Assembly: GCA_009991425.1 (NCBI GenBank)
Contig: JAACWH010000053.1
Span: 1-35,991, forward strand
Length of the DNA stretch: 35,991 bases
Origin: Leptospira sp.
GTDB taxonomy: Bacteria > Spirochaetota > Leptospiria > Leptospirales > Leptospiraceae
Reading direction: 5' to 3'
Part shown: positions 10,154-17,723 of the stretch, piece after piece
Position numbering within the stretch: position 1 is the stretch's first letter
How the letters are laid out: every line of letters begins with the position of its first letter
Position numbers and translations under genes: made by a program
Notes under the pieces: model-generated
Seen by the model: the letters and a program-made list of their open reading frames with translations, nothing else
The model's database searches: none
Told to the model about the DNA's origin: nothing

Positions 10154-11238
10154 TATCCTTTATCCGATTTAATTCTATCCTGAGGACTGACGATATCAGT
10201 AACCCGCACACCGAAGTTTTCATCGATGACGACCACTTCCCCTTTTGCAATGAGCTTTCCATTAACAAGCAAATCCACTGGTTCACCAGCTAACTTGTCT
10301 AATTCGATAATGGAACCTTCACCCAAACCAAGGATATCTTTGATATACATTTTAGTTCTTCCTAACTCCACAGTTAGAGCCATCTGAACATCCATTAAAA
10401 GGTTTAAATTCGTATTTCCTGATGCTGCTCCTGCAGTAGACAAGGAAGGAAATCCAATTCCTTTAATTCCAACCTGTGGCTGATTAGGTGCAAAACCGCC
10501 CATGTTACCACCGCCGCCTTGCATTGGCACATTCATGCCACCGCCAGATTGCATGCTTCCTCCATTTTTAGATATATCTAAAATGGCTTGGGCGTTATCA
10601 CTAGATAAAATATAACTTACTTTGAATGAACCAATAGAATCTATGTTTAGACTGAATTGAGTCTTCACCAAGGTCTGTCCATCTGGTAGACGTAGATCAT
10701 TAGGCGAGTTCACTAATACTATGTCAGGAGGAGAACCAGATAAATTTCCACCTAACTTCATGCCTATTTGTGCAGTTACTGTCCCCATCATAGGAGATAA
10801 GGAATCCTTTAATGTCTGCAACTGAGCCATATCCATGTCTCCACTTGGACCTGCTCCACCCATCATAAGACCAGCAATTTTTGCAGCATTCTCCTGGGCG
10901 ATGATGATTGCAATTCGTCCACTAAATGCACCTTGCACTTGTGAATAGAGGCATACTGTTTTATTGCCAAGCTCTTGGCCAATTTCTGCCGAAGTTCGAG
11001 ATTCAGTTGAGGGATTATTAAAACGAGTGTTTTTGGCGAGTATAGTTCCTAGAACATTTCCAGCAGTCTGAAAAGCCTGTCCTAACATATCAGAGATTAT
11101 ATCACGATCGATGGGAGAAAGAGAATCAGCAGCCCCGCCGCTTGAAGACACAGAGCCGCCTCCTACGTCAAAAGGACTGTCTTCCGCACCTTGTAAAAGG
11201 GCGTCTATTTCGTCTTGTGATAGGGAACCTTCACCCAT
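10153..11238 (-). CDS. fliY: FliY-type flagellar switch protein (FliN C-terminal domain)
   Basis: This C-ring protein of 361 residues has three parts. Residues 6-15 (LSQDEIDALL) match the FliM/FliY N-terminal peptide that binds phospho-CheY. Residues 40-215 look like the CheC/FliM-type middle domain. A Gly/Asn/Met-rich linker (about 227-250) leads to a C-terminal SpoA domain (MDVQMALTVELGRTKMYIKD then GSIIELDKLAGEPVDLLVNG), which is the FliN core. In Bacillus FliY the middle domain dephosphorylates CheY using two E-x2-N sites. Here the aligned places read DMLGQ and DSLSPMMG, without the Asn, so phosphatase activity is doubtful. ATG at 11238 has SD TGGAG. It is the first gene of the flagellar block. 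Confidence 0.93.
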   Translation of the reverse strand: MGEGSLSQDEIDALLQGAEDSPFDVGGGSVSSSGGAADSLSPIDRDIISDMLGQAFQTAGNVLGTILAKNTRFNNPSTESRTSAEIGQELGNKTVCLYSQVQGAFSGRIAIIIAQENAAKIAGLMMGGAGPSGDMDMAQLQTLKDSLSPMMGTVTAQIGMKLGGNLSGSPPDIVLVNSPNDLRLPDGQTLVKTQFSLNIDSIGSFKVSYILSSDNAQAILDISKNGGSMQSGGGMNVPMQGGGGNMGGFAPNQPQVGIKGIGFPSLSTAGAASGNTNLNLLMDVQMALTVELGRTKMYIKDILGLGEGSIIELDKLAGEPVDLLVNGKLIAKGEVVVIDENFGVRVTDIVSPQDRIKSDKG

Positions 11239-11277
11239 TTACAGCTCCAATACGGATCATAATCTCAACTAAGGCTT

Positions 11278-11306
11278 ATGAGACATAATATGAGGTATTT
11301 TGTCAT
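11278..11306 (-). promoter_or_regulatory. possible sigma-70 promoter for the flagellar operon
   Basis: On the minus strand, ATGACA (11306-11301) is followed after 17 bases by TCTCAT (11283-11278), about 40 nt before the fliY start. The match is 5/6 and 4/6 to the consensus. I saw no sigma-28-type promoter here. This is a visual match only, in AT-rich DNA where chance matches are common. Confidence 0.25.
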
Positions 11307-11338
11307 TCATTTTTTTAAGAATGATAGAAAAAAAGCAA

Positions 11339-11665
11339 TTATTCATCGAAGGCATCCATTTTTCCCTCGCCGTAGGCTCTGAGATGGTCATAGGAAAAAA
11401 TTCCAGTATTATGGTAGTCATTCCAAAGAATATTGATAGCATACCTTCCTACTTTATTCCAAGAGATAATTGTTGCTTTTGTGATATGACCTGTAGCCTG
11501 TCCCACTTTTCCACCATGACCGCCTCTACAAGTCGCACAGGGGCATAATTTTCTTAGAGTAAGCAGGTTGTATTTAGATTCAAATCCGTCTTTCCAAACA
11601 ATTTTTAAATCATTCTCATCATACTCGATGGTCTGGGGGATGGTTTTCTTAAGATCTTGAACCAT
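11339..11665 (-). CDS. DUF971 (GBBH-like N-terminal domain) protein
   Basis: This is a stand-alone 108-residue protein of the DUF971/GBBH-like N-terminal family. The characteristic LRKLCPCATCRGG (Cys at 41, 43 and 46) follows a short beta-rich lead, and the domain ends with a tryptophan-containing strand (NILWNDYHNTGIFSYDHLR). The same fold is found in gamma-butyrobetaine hydroxylases and fused to some Mrp/ApbC Fe-S carriers. The single-domain version has no settled function. It lies 100 nt upstream of fliY on the same strand, so it may share transcripts with the flagellar operon, and it is divergent from glyA. ATG at 11665 has no clear SD. Confidence 0.85.
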   Translation of the reverse strand: MVQDLKKTIPQTIEYDENDLKIVWKDGFESKYNLLTLRKLCPCATCRGGHGGKVGQATGHITKATIISWNKVGRYAINILWNDYHNTGIFSYDHLRAYGEGKMDAFDE

Positions 11666-11702
11666 ATCTAGAGAAAATCCGATCTATTTTTTTTGGCAAT
11701 GA

Positions 11703-11731
11703 TTTTCTGAATGCTTGCATAAGATTATAAA
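11703..11731 (+). promoter_or_regulatory. possible glyA promoter
   Basis: In the 125-nt divergent gap between the DUF971 gene and glyA, TATAAA at 11726-11731 is a good -10 match. The element 17 bases upstream (TTTTCT) is a weak -35. No operator or riboswitch fold was recognised in this gap. Confidence 0.25.
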
Positions 11732-11790
11732 ATTTCCGATTTCTGGAAAAAAGAAATTTTCCCTAAAGAGACAAAATCCATCTTGGATGT

Positions 11791-13035
11791 ATGAGTATCC
11801 TATCCAAAGCAGACCCAGAAGTTTTTTCCGCTATCCAAAAAGAAGACGAGAGACAAGAGAATTCCTTAGAACTCATAGCCTCTGAGAATTTTGTTTCACA
11901 GGCAGTTCTTGAAGCCTACCATTCAACTTTGACAAATAAATATGCGGAAGGCTATCCAGGCAAAAGATACTACAACGGTTGTGAAAATGCTGATACCGTT
12001 GAACAGCTTGCAATTGATCGCGCTAAGAAGATTTTCAAAGCAGAATATGCAAATGTCCAACCTCACTCAGGAGCCCAAGCAAATATGGCAGTCTTCCTTG
12101 CTTGCCTTCAGCCAGGAGATACATTCCTGGGTATGAACCTCGCCCATGGAGGCCACCTAACACATGGCTCCGCAGTCAATATTAGTGGTAGATATTTTAA
12201 TCCTGTTGCTTATGGTGTGAGAGAATCTGACCATAGAATTGATATGGATGAGGTGGCAAAAATTGCTAAAGAATCCAAACCAAAACTAATCATCGTCGGA
12301 GCTTCTGCCTACCCGAGAACTTTAGATTTTGCAAAGTTCAAAGATATCGCTGATTCGGTCGGGGCTAAACTTATGGCAGATATGGCACATATTTCTGGTT
12401 TGGTGGCGACTGGTGCGCACCCAAGTCCTGTAGGAATATGTGATTATGTTACAACTACAACTCATAAGACACTTCGTGGACCAAGGGGTGGACTTATTCT
12501 TTCTCAAGAAGTAAATGAAAAAATACTAAACTCAAGAGTCTTTCCTGGAATCCAAGGTGGTCCCTTAATGCACGTTATTGCTGCAAAAGCGGTAGCCTTC
12601 GGAGAAGCACTAAAACCTGAATTTGTAAACTATATTGACCAAGTAGTTAAAAATGCAAAAGTATTGGCAGAAATATTTCTTTCCCGTGGCTATCGTGTAA
12701 TATCCGGTGGAACTGATAACCACTTGGTGCTAGTCGATGTTAGCGTTAAAGGCATGACTGGAAAAGATGCAGCTGATGCTATGGATCATGCTGGAATCAC
12801 CGTGAATAAGAATGGAATTCCTTTTGATAAAAATCCTCCTGCCATCACTTCAGGTATTCGTCTTGGAACTCCTGCGCTAACCACTCGGGGACTCAAAGAA
12901 GATGAGATGAAAAAGGTAGGAAACCTAATCTGTGATCTGTTAGATCATTTAGGAGATGATTCAAAGGCAAAATCTGTTAAAGCAGGAGTAGCTGAGATTA
13001 CTAAATCCTTTCCGATGGATAAATTTCGAATTTAA
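11791..13035 (+). CDS. glyA: serine hydroxymethyltransferase
   Basis: This PLP enzyme converts serine and tetrahydrofolate to glycine and 5,10-methylene-tetrahydrofolate. At 414 residues it is full length for bacterial GlyA. The PLP lysine is K226 in [14 protein letters not shown]. Other family blocks are [72 protein letters not shown] and [20 protein letters not shown]. The end has [16 protein letters not shown] at 11791 is preceded by only a weak SD-like TTGGA. It is one of the few plus-strand genes, divergent from the DUF971/flagellar block. Confidence 0.98.
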   Translation: MSILSKADPEVFSAIQKEDERQENSLELIASENFVSQAVLEAYHSTLTNKYAEGYPGKRYYNGCENADTVEQLAIDRAKKIFKAEYANVQPHSGAQANMAVFLACLQPGDTFLGMNLAHGGHLTHGSAVNISGRYFNPVAYGVRESDHRIDMDEVAKIAKESKPKLIIVGASAYPRTLDFAKFKDIADSVGAKLMADMAHISGLVATGAHPSPVGICDYVTTTTHKTLRGPRGGLILSQEVNEKILNSRVFPGIQGGPLMHVIAAKAVAFGEALKPEFVNYIDQVVKNAKVLAEIFLSRGYRVISGGTDNHLVLVDVSVKGMTGKDAADAMDHAGITVNKNGIPFDKNPPAITSGIRLGTPALTTRGLKEDEMKKVGNLICDLLDHLGDDSKAKSVKAGVAEITKSFPMDKFRI

Positions 13036-13058
13036 AAAAAATCTAGCATTTTTAAAAC

Positions 13059-13083
13059 CCCTAATTATAATTAACGATTAGGG
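13059..13083 (+). terminator. possible terminator after glyA
   Basis: CCCTAAT (13059-13065) and ATTAGGG (13077-13083) form a 7-bp stem with an 11-nt loop, 24 nt after the glyA stop. No U-run follows on the plus strand. On the minus strand the stem is followed by GGTTTTAAAAA, so it might serve that direction as well. Weak evidence. Confidence 0.35.
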
Positions 13084-13093
13084 CTATTCAGAT

Positions 13094-13381
13094 TTGAAAA
13101 TATTTTTTCACCATATTACAGTTTTATTACTACTTATTTTGTATATGACTTCTTGTATGAGTCCGTTATCTCCATTTGAAGAAGAGGAAGAAAAGCCAGA
13201 TAAGGGACTATAAGCATTATGCTTATATACCATAACAAACTTTCAAAGTAAATGTAACGATTCACCTAGGGATATCAATGAATGTAAAAAATTGTATGAA
13301 ATATGCACCTTAACATGTAACATTGTGGGAATTAAATCTAGCAATTCTGGTTCTATATATTCTTTGGGTTGTGGTTTTTAG
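13094..13381 (+). pseudogene. small Cys-rich lipoprotein gene interrupted by in-frame TAA
   Basis: TTG at 13094 opens a frame with a lipoprotein signal (hydrophobic HHITVLLLLILYMTSC, lipobox Cys at residue 21), then SPLSPFEEEEEKPDKGL and TAA at 13211-13213. This gives 39 residues. The same frame then stays open for 55 more codons to TAG at 13379. That part reads as a plausible secreted domain with six cysteines (ALCLYTITN, QSKCNDSPRDINECKKLYE, ICTLTCNIV, SLGCGF). Short Cys-rich lipoproteins of this kind are common in Leptospira. The simplest reading is one gene of about 95 codons broken by a nonsense mutation. A functional 39-residue lipoprotein or readthrough cannot be excluded. Convergent with the EAL/ilvD genes. 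Confidence 0.6.
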
Positions 13382-13384
13382 CCC

Positions 13385-13472
13385 TTATTTATCTGTCAGA
13401 CAACCGCCACTTGCATTTTCTACAGTCTTGATGTATTCCTAAAGATAACCACTGCTAACTCGGTAAGGTGGC
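13385..13472 (-). repeat. 88-bp degenerate copy of the ilvD 3' end
   Basis: This segment matches 15491-15578 base for base over 88 positions except for four transitions, at the same orientation and at a fixed offset of 2106. It begins exactly at the ilvD stop codon and ends inside GGTGGC. Read on the minus strand it still encodes the IlvD C-terminus, but one change turns the Trp codon into TAG, followed by Lys to Glu, and the final Arg is Lys. So it is a decaying ilvD remnant, cut off from the gene by the EAL gene and its spacer. Confidence 0.93.
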
Positions 13473-13497
13473 GGCAAAAAATCTTATTCAATTAACT

Positions 13498-15201
13498 TCA
13501 TCCTGATAATAAAAATTCTTCTTGCATGTAATCTTGCATTTCAAACACTTTCTCAATCAACAATAGTTCCTGTTTATCGATTATAACTGAATGCTTGTAT
13601 AAATAAGTTAGAAAAATTGATTTTTCTTCCGATGGAAGATTTTTTACATCATGAATAATACATGAGATTCTATTGCTATTTCTAAGACTTGGTGGTAGAT
13701 CAATTTCATTCTCAATTAAAAATGAGGCTTTCATACCCATTGCATATCCCTCCCATTTCAATGTTTTATCAATAGATTCTTTTAAATTAATGAGGAAAGG
13801 ATCTTCTTCAGATCCACTAATCAAAGTTATTAGTAGATTAAAATATTTACACAATGTTTGATTTGAAGAGAATAATTTCTCCCTTTCTAAAACAGAAAAA
13901 TCTTCAAACAATTTTAAGAACTTATAAATTTCAGCTTCTTCTGAAACTAAAGTTGTGAAAAATTCTTCCCAAGCTTTGGCGTCGAGATTTGATAATAGAC
14001 AGGCTATTAAAATTGGATGCGATTTATAATCTTTTGTATTGCTAAGTAGACGTAAAGATTGATCAGCTGATAATTTCTCAGACCAAAAGGAAAAGTAATC
14101 AACTGGATTCATAGATGATTCATTGATGGAGAGCCCTGCAAATATTATCTCAGTCAAAATTGGAATTGGTACATCTTTTCGATTGATGAAGTTATCTAAA
14201 AGAGGGCCGTCACTAAAGAACCAACAATAATAAATAAAATATTCTTTAGTTATAGAACTAGCATTAAGCAATAGAAAGAAAAAATCTAAATCCTCTATCT
14301 TTAATAATTTCTGGATTTCATTATAAATTAATGATACTGAAGACTGCTTCCAAAAATCGATACTATACTTTAAACATTCATCAGAATTAATTTCTTCTAA
14401 AGATCTTAAAGAATTTAATTTAGTTATATTTTTTTGTGAATAAAAACTTTCGATTTCATTCTGTGATTTTGGTTTATGAAAATAATATCCTTGGAAATAT
14501 CTACATCCCAATTTAAGTAAGATATCCATTTGCTCGATAGTCTCAACTCCTTCAGCTACTATTTTTAATTGTAGATCTTGACCAATATTTATTATTGATT
14601 TAACTATAGATAAATTTCTATTATTCTTAGTGAGACCATCCACAAAGCATCTATCAATCTTAATCTCTTGAATTGGTAATTCTTGTAAATGTTTAAAAGA
14701 AGAATAACCCGTTCCAAAGTCATCTAGTGAAAATTGGACTCCTATGGATTGCATCTTTTTCATTGCTTCCATTGTTGACTGCAGATCTGCAATAGAATTC
14801 TGTTCGGTAATTTCAACCTTTAGTTTAAGAGGATTGATTTTCGCTTGTTGTATAATTTTATAGAGATCAACTAGAAAATCATTTTTTATTGTTCGAAAAG
14901 GAGAAATATTTATTGAGATAACTACATCATTTAATTCATCAATAGTAGCCCATCTATTTAAAGTATTGCATGCGGTTTCTGTGACCCATTTATTTACTTC
15001 ATTCAAGGTACCAATTTCCTTTATGGCAGGTAAGAAAGTATTAGGAGTCATCAATCCATACTTAACATGATTCCACCTAATCAATGCTTCAACAGCTACT
15101 ATTCTCCTTTCTTGATCTACCTGTGGTTGATAAAAGAGTTGAAATTCATTTTCGTTTAGAGCTTTTATTATATCTAATGTCGGCATTTTAATAATATCCA
15201 A
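13498..15201 (-). CDS. EAL-domain c-di-GMP phosphodiesterase with unknown C-terminal half
   Basis: Residues 10-252 form an EAL domain predicted to hydrolyse cyclic di-GMP. Catalytic signatures are present: E38 in EALIRW, N98 in INIS, E130 in VEITE, D160-D161 in LDDFGTGYSS, K181 in IKID, E217 in AEGVE and Q237 in FQGYYFHKP. It therefore looks active. The remaining 310 residues are helical and match nothing I recognise, with no GGDEF, PAS, GAF or membrane helix. The frame opens with TTG at 15201. ATG at 15186 (residue 6) is an equally good start and neither has a strong SD. The gene is visibly more AT-rich than its neighbours and lies between two copies of the ilvD 3' end, which suggests acquisition. 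Confidence 0.88.
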   Translation of the reverse strand: MDIIKMPTLDIIKALNENEFQLFYQPQVDQERRIVAVEALIRWNHVKYGLMTPNTFLPAIKEIGTLNEVNKWVTETACNTLNRWATIDELNDVVISINISPFRTIKNDFLVDLYKIIQQAKINPLKLKVEITEQNSIADLQSTMEAMKKMQSIGVQFSLDDFGTGYSSFKHLQELPIQEIKIDRCFVDGLTKNNRNLSIVKSIINIGQDLQLKIVAEGVETIEQMDILLKLGCRYFQGYYFHKPKSQNEIESFYSQKNITKLNSLRSLEEINSDECLKYSIDFWKQSSVSLIYNEIQKLLKIEDLDFFFLLLNASSITKEYFIYYCWFFSDGPLLDNFINRKDVPIPILTEIIFAGLSINESSMNPVDYFSFWSEKLSADQSLRLLSNTKDYKSHPILIACLLSNLDAKAWEEFFTTLVSEEAEIYKFLKLFEDFSVLEREKLFSSNQTLCKYFNLLITLISGSEEDPFLINLKESIDKTLKWEGYAMGMKASFLIENEIDLPPSLRNSNRISCIIHDVKNLPSEEKSIFLTYLYKHSVIIDKQELLLIEKVFEMQDYMQEEFLLSG

Positions 15202-15329
15202 AATAATCTGATCTTGTAAAAAACTCTTTTTAATTTCTTAATTTTAATTTTATAAATCTATTCTTTGTATTAGTTGGAAAAAAATGGAAAAAATCGACAA
15301 AATGTTTAAAATTATCTTAGGAAATAATT

Positions 15330-15351
15330 TTTTTATTAAATTTAATAAAAA
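15330..15351. repeat. 22-bp perfect AT palindrome
   Basis: The palindrome TTTTTATTAAA and its exact reverse complement meet at 15340/15341, in the 289-nt spacer between the EAL gene and ilvD. The spacer has no gene and is extremely AT-rich. It must contain any promoter of the EAL gene, but no convincing -35/-10 pair was found. The palindrome could be an operator, or chance in such AT-rich DNA. Confidence 0.6.
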
Positions 15352-15428
15352 CATCTATTAAATTATGTTAAGATGAAGAAATATTAATAATATCTTTCAT
15401 ATTCAACTGAGAATTATTTATATTTGAA

Positions 15429-15455
15429 GCTTATTTGACATCATTTCAAATAAGC
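15429..15455 (-). terminator. hairpin downstream of ilvD
   Basis: GCTTATTTGA and TCAAATAAGC form a perfect 10-bp stem with a 7-nt loop, 36 nt after the ilvD stop on the minus strand. The following sequence is A/T-rich (TTCAAATATAAATAATTC) but has no clean U-run, so it is a plausible but not classical terminator. Confidence 0.45.
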
Positions 15456-15472
15456 CTCCACAATATGGAATT

Positions 15473-15493
15473 TAATGTATTTGAAATACATTA
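15473..15493. repeat. 21-bp palindrome overlapping the ilvD stop codon
   Basis: TAATGTATTT and AAATACATTA flank a single central G. The last three bases are the ilvD stop codon. The palindrome stops where the 88-bp ilvD repeat begins and is absent from the other repeat copy, so it belongs to the intervening segment's edge. Confidence 0.6.
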
Positions 15494-15578
15494 TCTATCT
15501 GTCAGACAACCGCCACTTGCATTCTCTACAGTCTTGATGTATTTCCAAAGATAACCACTGCTAACTCGGTAAGGTGGC
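15491..15578 (-). repeat. ilvD 3' end, intact copy of the 88-bp direct repeat
   Basis: These are the last 88 bases of ilvD, including the stop codon. They are repeated at 13385-13472 with 84/88 identity. The two copies flank a 2018-bp segment (13473-15490) holding the EAL gene and a palindromic spacer. Confidence 0.93.
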
Positions 15579-17173
15579 TTTTTCCATTTGGATCTGCGTG
15601 AATTCATATCATCTTCTGAGATTTTTGCATCAATCGTATTGTGGATGGAATCAATAAGAATAATATCACCATCTTCAATCAAAGCAATCTCTCCACCTTC
15701 CATAGCCTCAGGAGTTACATGTCCGACTACAAAGCCATGCGTTCCACCAGAGAATCTTCCATCAGTGATAAGAGCCACTTTATCGCCCAGTCCAGCTCCA
15801 ATGATAGCTGAGGTAGGCTTAAGCATTTCTGGCATACCTGGACCACCCTTAGGTCCAACATAACGAATTACGACAACATGCCCTGCTTTCACCTTTCCAG
15901 AATGAATCCCTGCATTGAGATCCGCCTCATTATCAAAACAGATTGCCTTCCCTTCGAAGATCTCTCCTTCGTGGCCAGTGATTTTTGCAACAGCACCTAA
16001 CTTCGCTATATTGCCATATAGAACTTGGATATGTCCCTCTGGCTTGACTGGGTTGGATAGAGGTCTCAGGAGATCTTGTCCATCAGGAAGTCCAGGAAGT
16101 TCTCTGAGATTTTCTTCAATCGTCTTGCCCGTTACTGTTATGCATGAACCATCGATCATACCTTCTTGCAACATGAACTTCATTATAGCAGGAACTCCCC
16201 CAATTTTAAAAAGATCTTCCATCAGATATTTGCCACTTGGTTTCATATCAGCAAGCAAGGGAGTTGTATCCGTAATCTTTTGGATATCAGTTAAGCTTAA
16301 TTCAATACCCATAGTTCTTGCAATAGCAATCATATGGAGAACCGCATTTGTTGATCCACCTAATACAGTAATGATCCTTAGGGCGTTAGAAATGGACTTT
16401 TCTGTAATGATATCACTTGGCTTAATATCTTTCTCAAGTAGATTGAGTATATATTGACCAACATTTTGGCATTCACGCTTTTTCTCTTCACTTCTTGCTG
16501 GACAGGACGAACTGTACGGCAAACTCATGCCCATAGCTTCAATAGCCGTTGCCATAGTATTAGCCGTGTACATTCCTCCACAGGCACCAGGACCAGGGCA
16601 GGAGTTTTTTATAATTTCTTTGTAGTCTTCTTCGGTAATCTTTCCTTGAAGTTTCTTTCCGTAGGCTTCAAATGCGGACACAATGTTCAGCTTCTCGCCC
16701 TTGTAATGTCCACCATTGATAGTGCCACCATACACCATAATAGATGGGCGATTGAGTCTCGCCATTGCCATAATTGCTCCAGGCATGTTCTTATCACAAC
16801 CTGCTGTAAAAACAACACCATCATAGAAATGTGCACCAGCTATAGATTCTATTGAATCTGCTATAATTTCTCTTGAAGGAAGTGAGTAACGCATACCATC
16901 GTTTCCATTTGTAATTCCATCACTCACACCAATTGTATTGAAAAGCAGCCCCACTATTTCATTGGTTGCTTGAACTGATTTCTTTTGTATAGCTGCCAAA
17001 TCAGTCAAATGCATATTGCAGGGATTGCCTTCGAAACCAGTGCTTCCAATTCCAACAAATGCCTTATTCAAATCTTCGTAAGGAACTCCTGACCCAATGA
17101 TCATTGCTTGAGAAGCTGGTAGAGTTTCATCTTGGGTAAGTTTTCGACTGTATTTATTTAATGTCATTTTCAT
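15491..17173 (-). CDS. ilvD: dihydroxy-acid dehydratase
   Basis: IlvD is the Fe-S enzyme that makes 2-keto acids for valine, isoleucine and pantothenate synthesis. It has 560 residues, full length. The three cluster cysteines are C52 (GNPCNMHL), C126 (AGCDKNMPG) and C198 ([15 protein letters not shown]). The C-terminal part has [20 protein letters not shown] and ends with [11 protein letters not shown] at 17173 is followed by another at 17167, and the SD (TAGAG) is weak. A lipoprotein gene on the same strand ends 41 nt upstream. The 3' end is duplicated downstream, as described for the repeat. Confidence 0.98.
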   Translation of the reverse strand: MKMTLNKYSRKLTQDETLPASQAMIIGSGVPYEDLNKAFVGIGSTGFEGNPCNMHLTDLAAIQKKSVQATNEIVGLLFNTIGVSDGITNGNDGMRYSLPSREIIADSIESIAGAHFYDGVVFTAGCDKNMPGAIMAMARLNRPSIMVYGGTINGGHYKGEKLNIVSAFEAYGKKLQGKITEEDYKEIIKNSCPGPGACGGMYTANTMATAIEAMGMSLPYSSSCPARSEEKKRECQNVGQYILNLLEKDIKPSDIITEKSISNALRIITVLGGSTNAVLHMIAIARTMGIELSLTDIQKITDTTPLLADMKPSGKYLMEDLFKIGGVPAIMKFMLQEGMIDGSCITVTGKTIEENLRELPGLPDGQDLLRPLSNPVKPEGHIQVLYGNIAKLGAVAKITGHEGEIFEGKAICFDNEADLNAGIHSGKVKAGHVVVIRYVGPKGGPGMPEMLKPTSAIIGAGLGDKVALITDGRFSGGTHGFVVGHVTPEAMEGGEIALIEDGDIILIDSIHNTIDAKISEDDMNSRRSKWKKPPYRVSSGYLWKYIKTVENASGGCLTDR

Positions 17174-17214
17174 TTACTCTAATATATGTTATTGGTCTAA
17201 TTATACTTTAAAAA

Positions 17215-17634
17215 TTAAATGCTTAGTTCACGGTAAAGCTTACCTGGAAGACAAATATTTTTACTGAAATCACAGTAGAAAATTTTACCTTGTAGTAAGA
17301 GCTTTCCATTCCCATTGACGGTTAATTCCATTGGCTTCAAATTCAAATAGTATTCTGGTTTCTTAGGATTGGGTGTACCTGAAAAAGTAAGGTCTTTTGA
17401 GTTTATCGTCAATCCATCTTCTGCTGTAACGCTAATTACATTAGGAACTTCGATTTGAATTCCAAATCCAGATTGAGCACTGACCTGCAGTAAGACTTTA
17501 TTTCCTTCTTGGATTTTTTGGATATCAATAGGAAGGGAATCATCAGAGGAAGAATTCCCAAGATTAGAATTGGACTTCTCTGAGCAGGAAGTTAATAAAA
17601 GAATCATAATAAATGAAAAAAGGATAGACTTCAT
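17215..17634 (-). CDS. lipoprotein with DsbD N-terminal-like domain
   Basis: This 139-residue protein has a lipoprotein signal peptide (MKSILFSFIMILLLTSC, lipid Cys at 17), then a Ser/Asn-rich tether (18-35) and a beta-rich domain. The tail GKLLLQGKIFYCDFSKNICL and PGK has a Cys pair spaced C-x6-C within a Y-C...C-LPG setting. This resembles the cysteine loop of DsbD-alpha-like domains (PF11412), which pass electrons to periplasmic thiol proteins. The family match is by eye and uncertain. It lies 41 nt upstream of ilvD on the same strand, but no functional link to branched-chain synthesis is evident. Predicted location is the periplasmic face of a membrane. Confidence 0.7.
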   Translation of the reverse strand: MKSILFSFIMILLLTSCSEKSNSNLGNSSSDDSLPIDIQKIQEGNKVLLQVSAQSGFGIQIEVPNVISVTAEDGLTINSKDLTFSGTPNPKKPEYYLNLKPMELTVNGNGKLLLQGKIFYCDFSKNICLPGKLYRELSI

Positions 17635-17723
17635 TATTCCATGATGATTGGATTCTGAATCAAGTCAAGTATTTGAAAGCAAGCAAATTTCTATTGAAAA
17701 ATTCTCATTCAAAGAATTACTAT

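Noticed and set aside
10041..10286. 81-residue minus-strand frame across the fliO/fliY junction
   Set aside because: It overlaps two well-supported genes in another frame.
11298..11325. TCATTC/GAATGA stem before fliY as a terminator
   Set aside because: Only a 6-bp AT-rich stem with no U-run, and it overlaps the candidate promoter region. Too weak to call.
15915..16855. Long plus-strand frames (180 and 133 residues) opposite ilvD
   Set aside because: Antisense shadows of a highly conserved enzyme.
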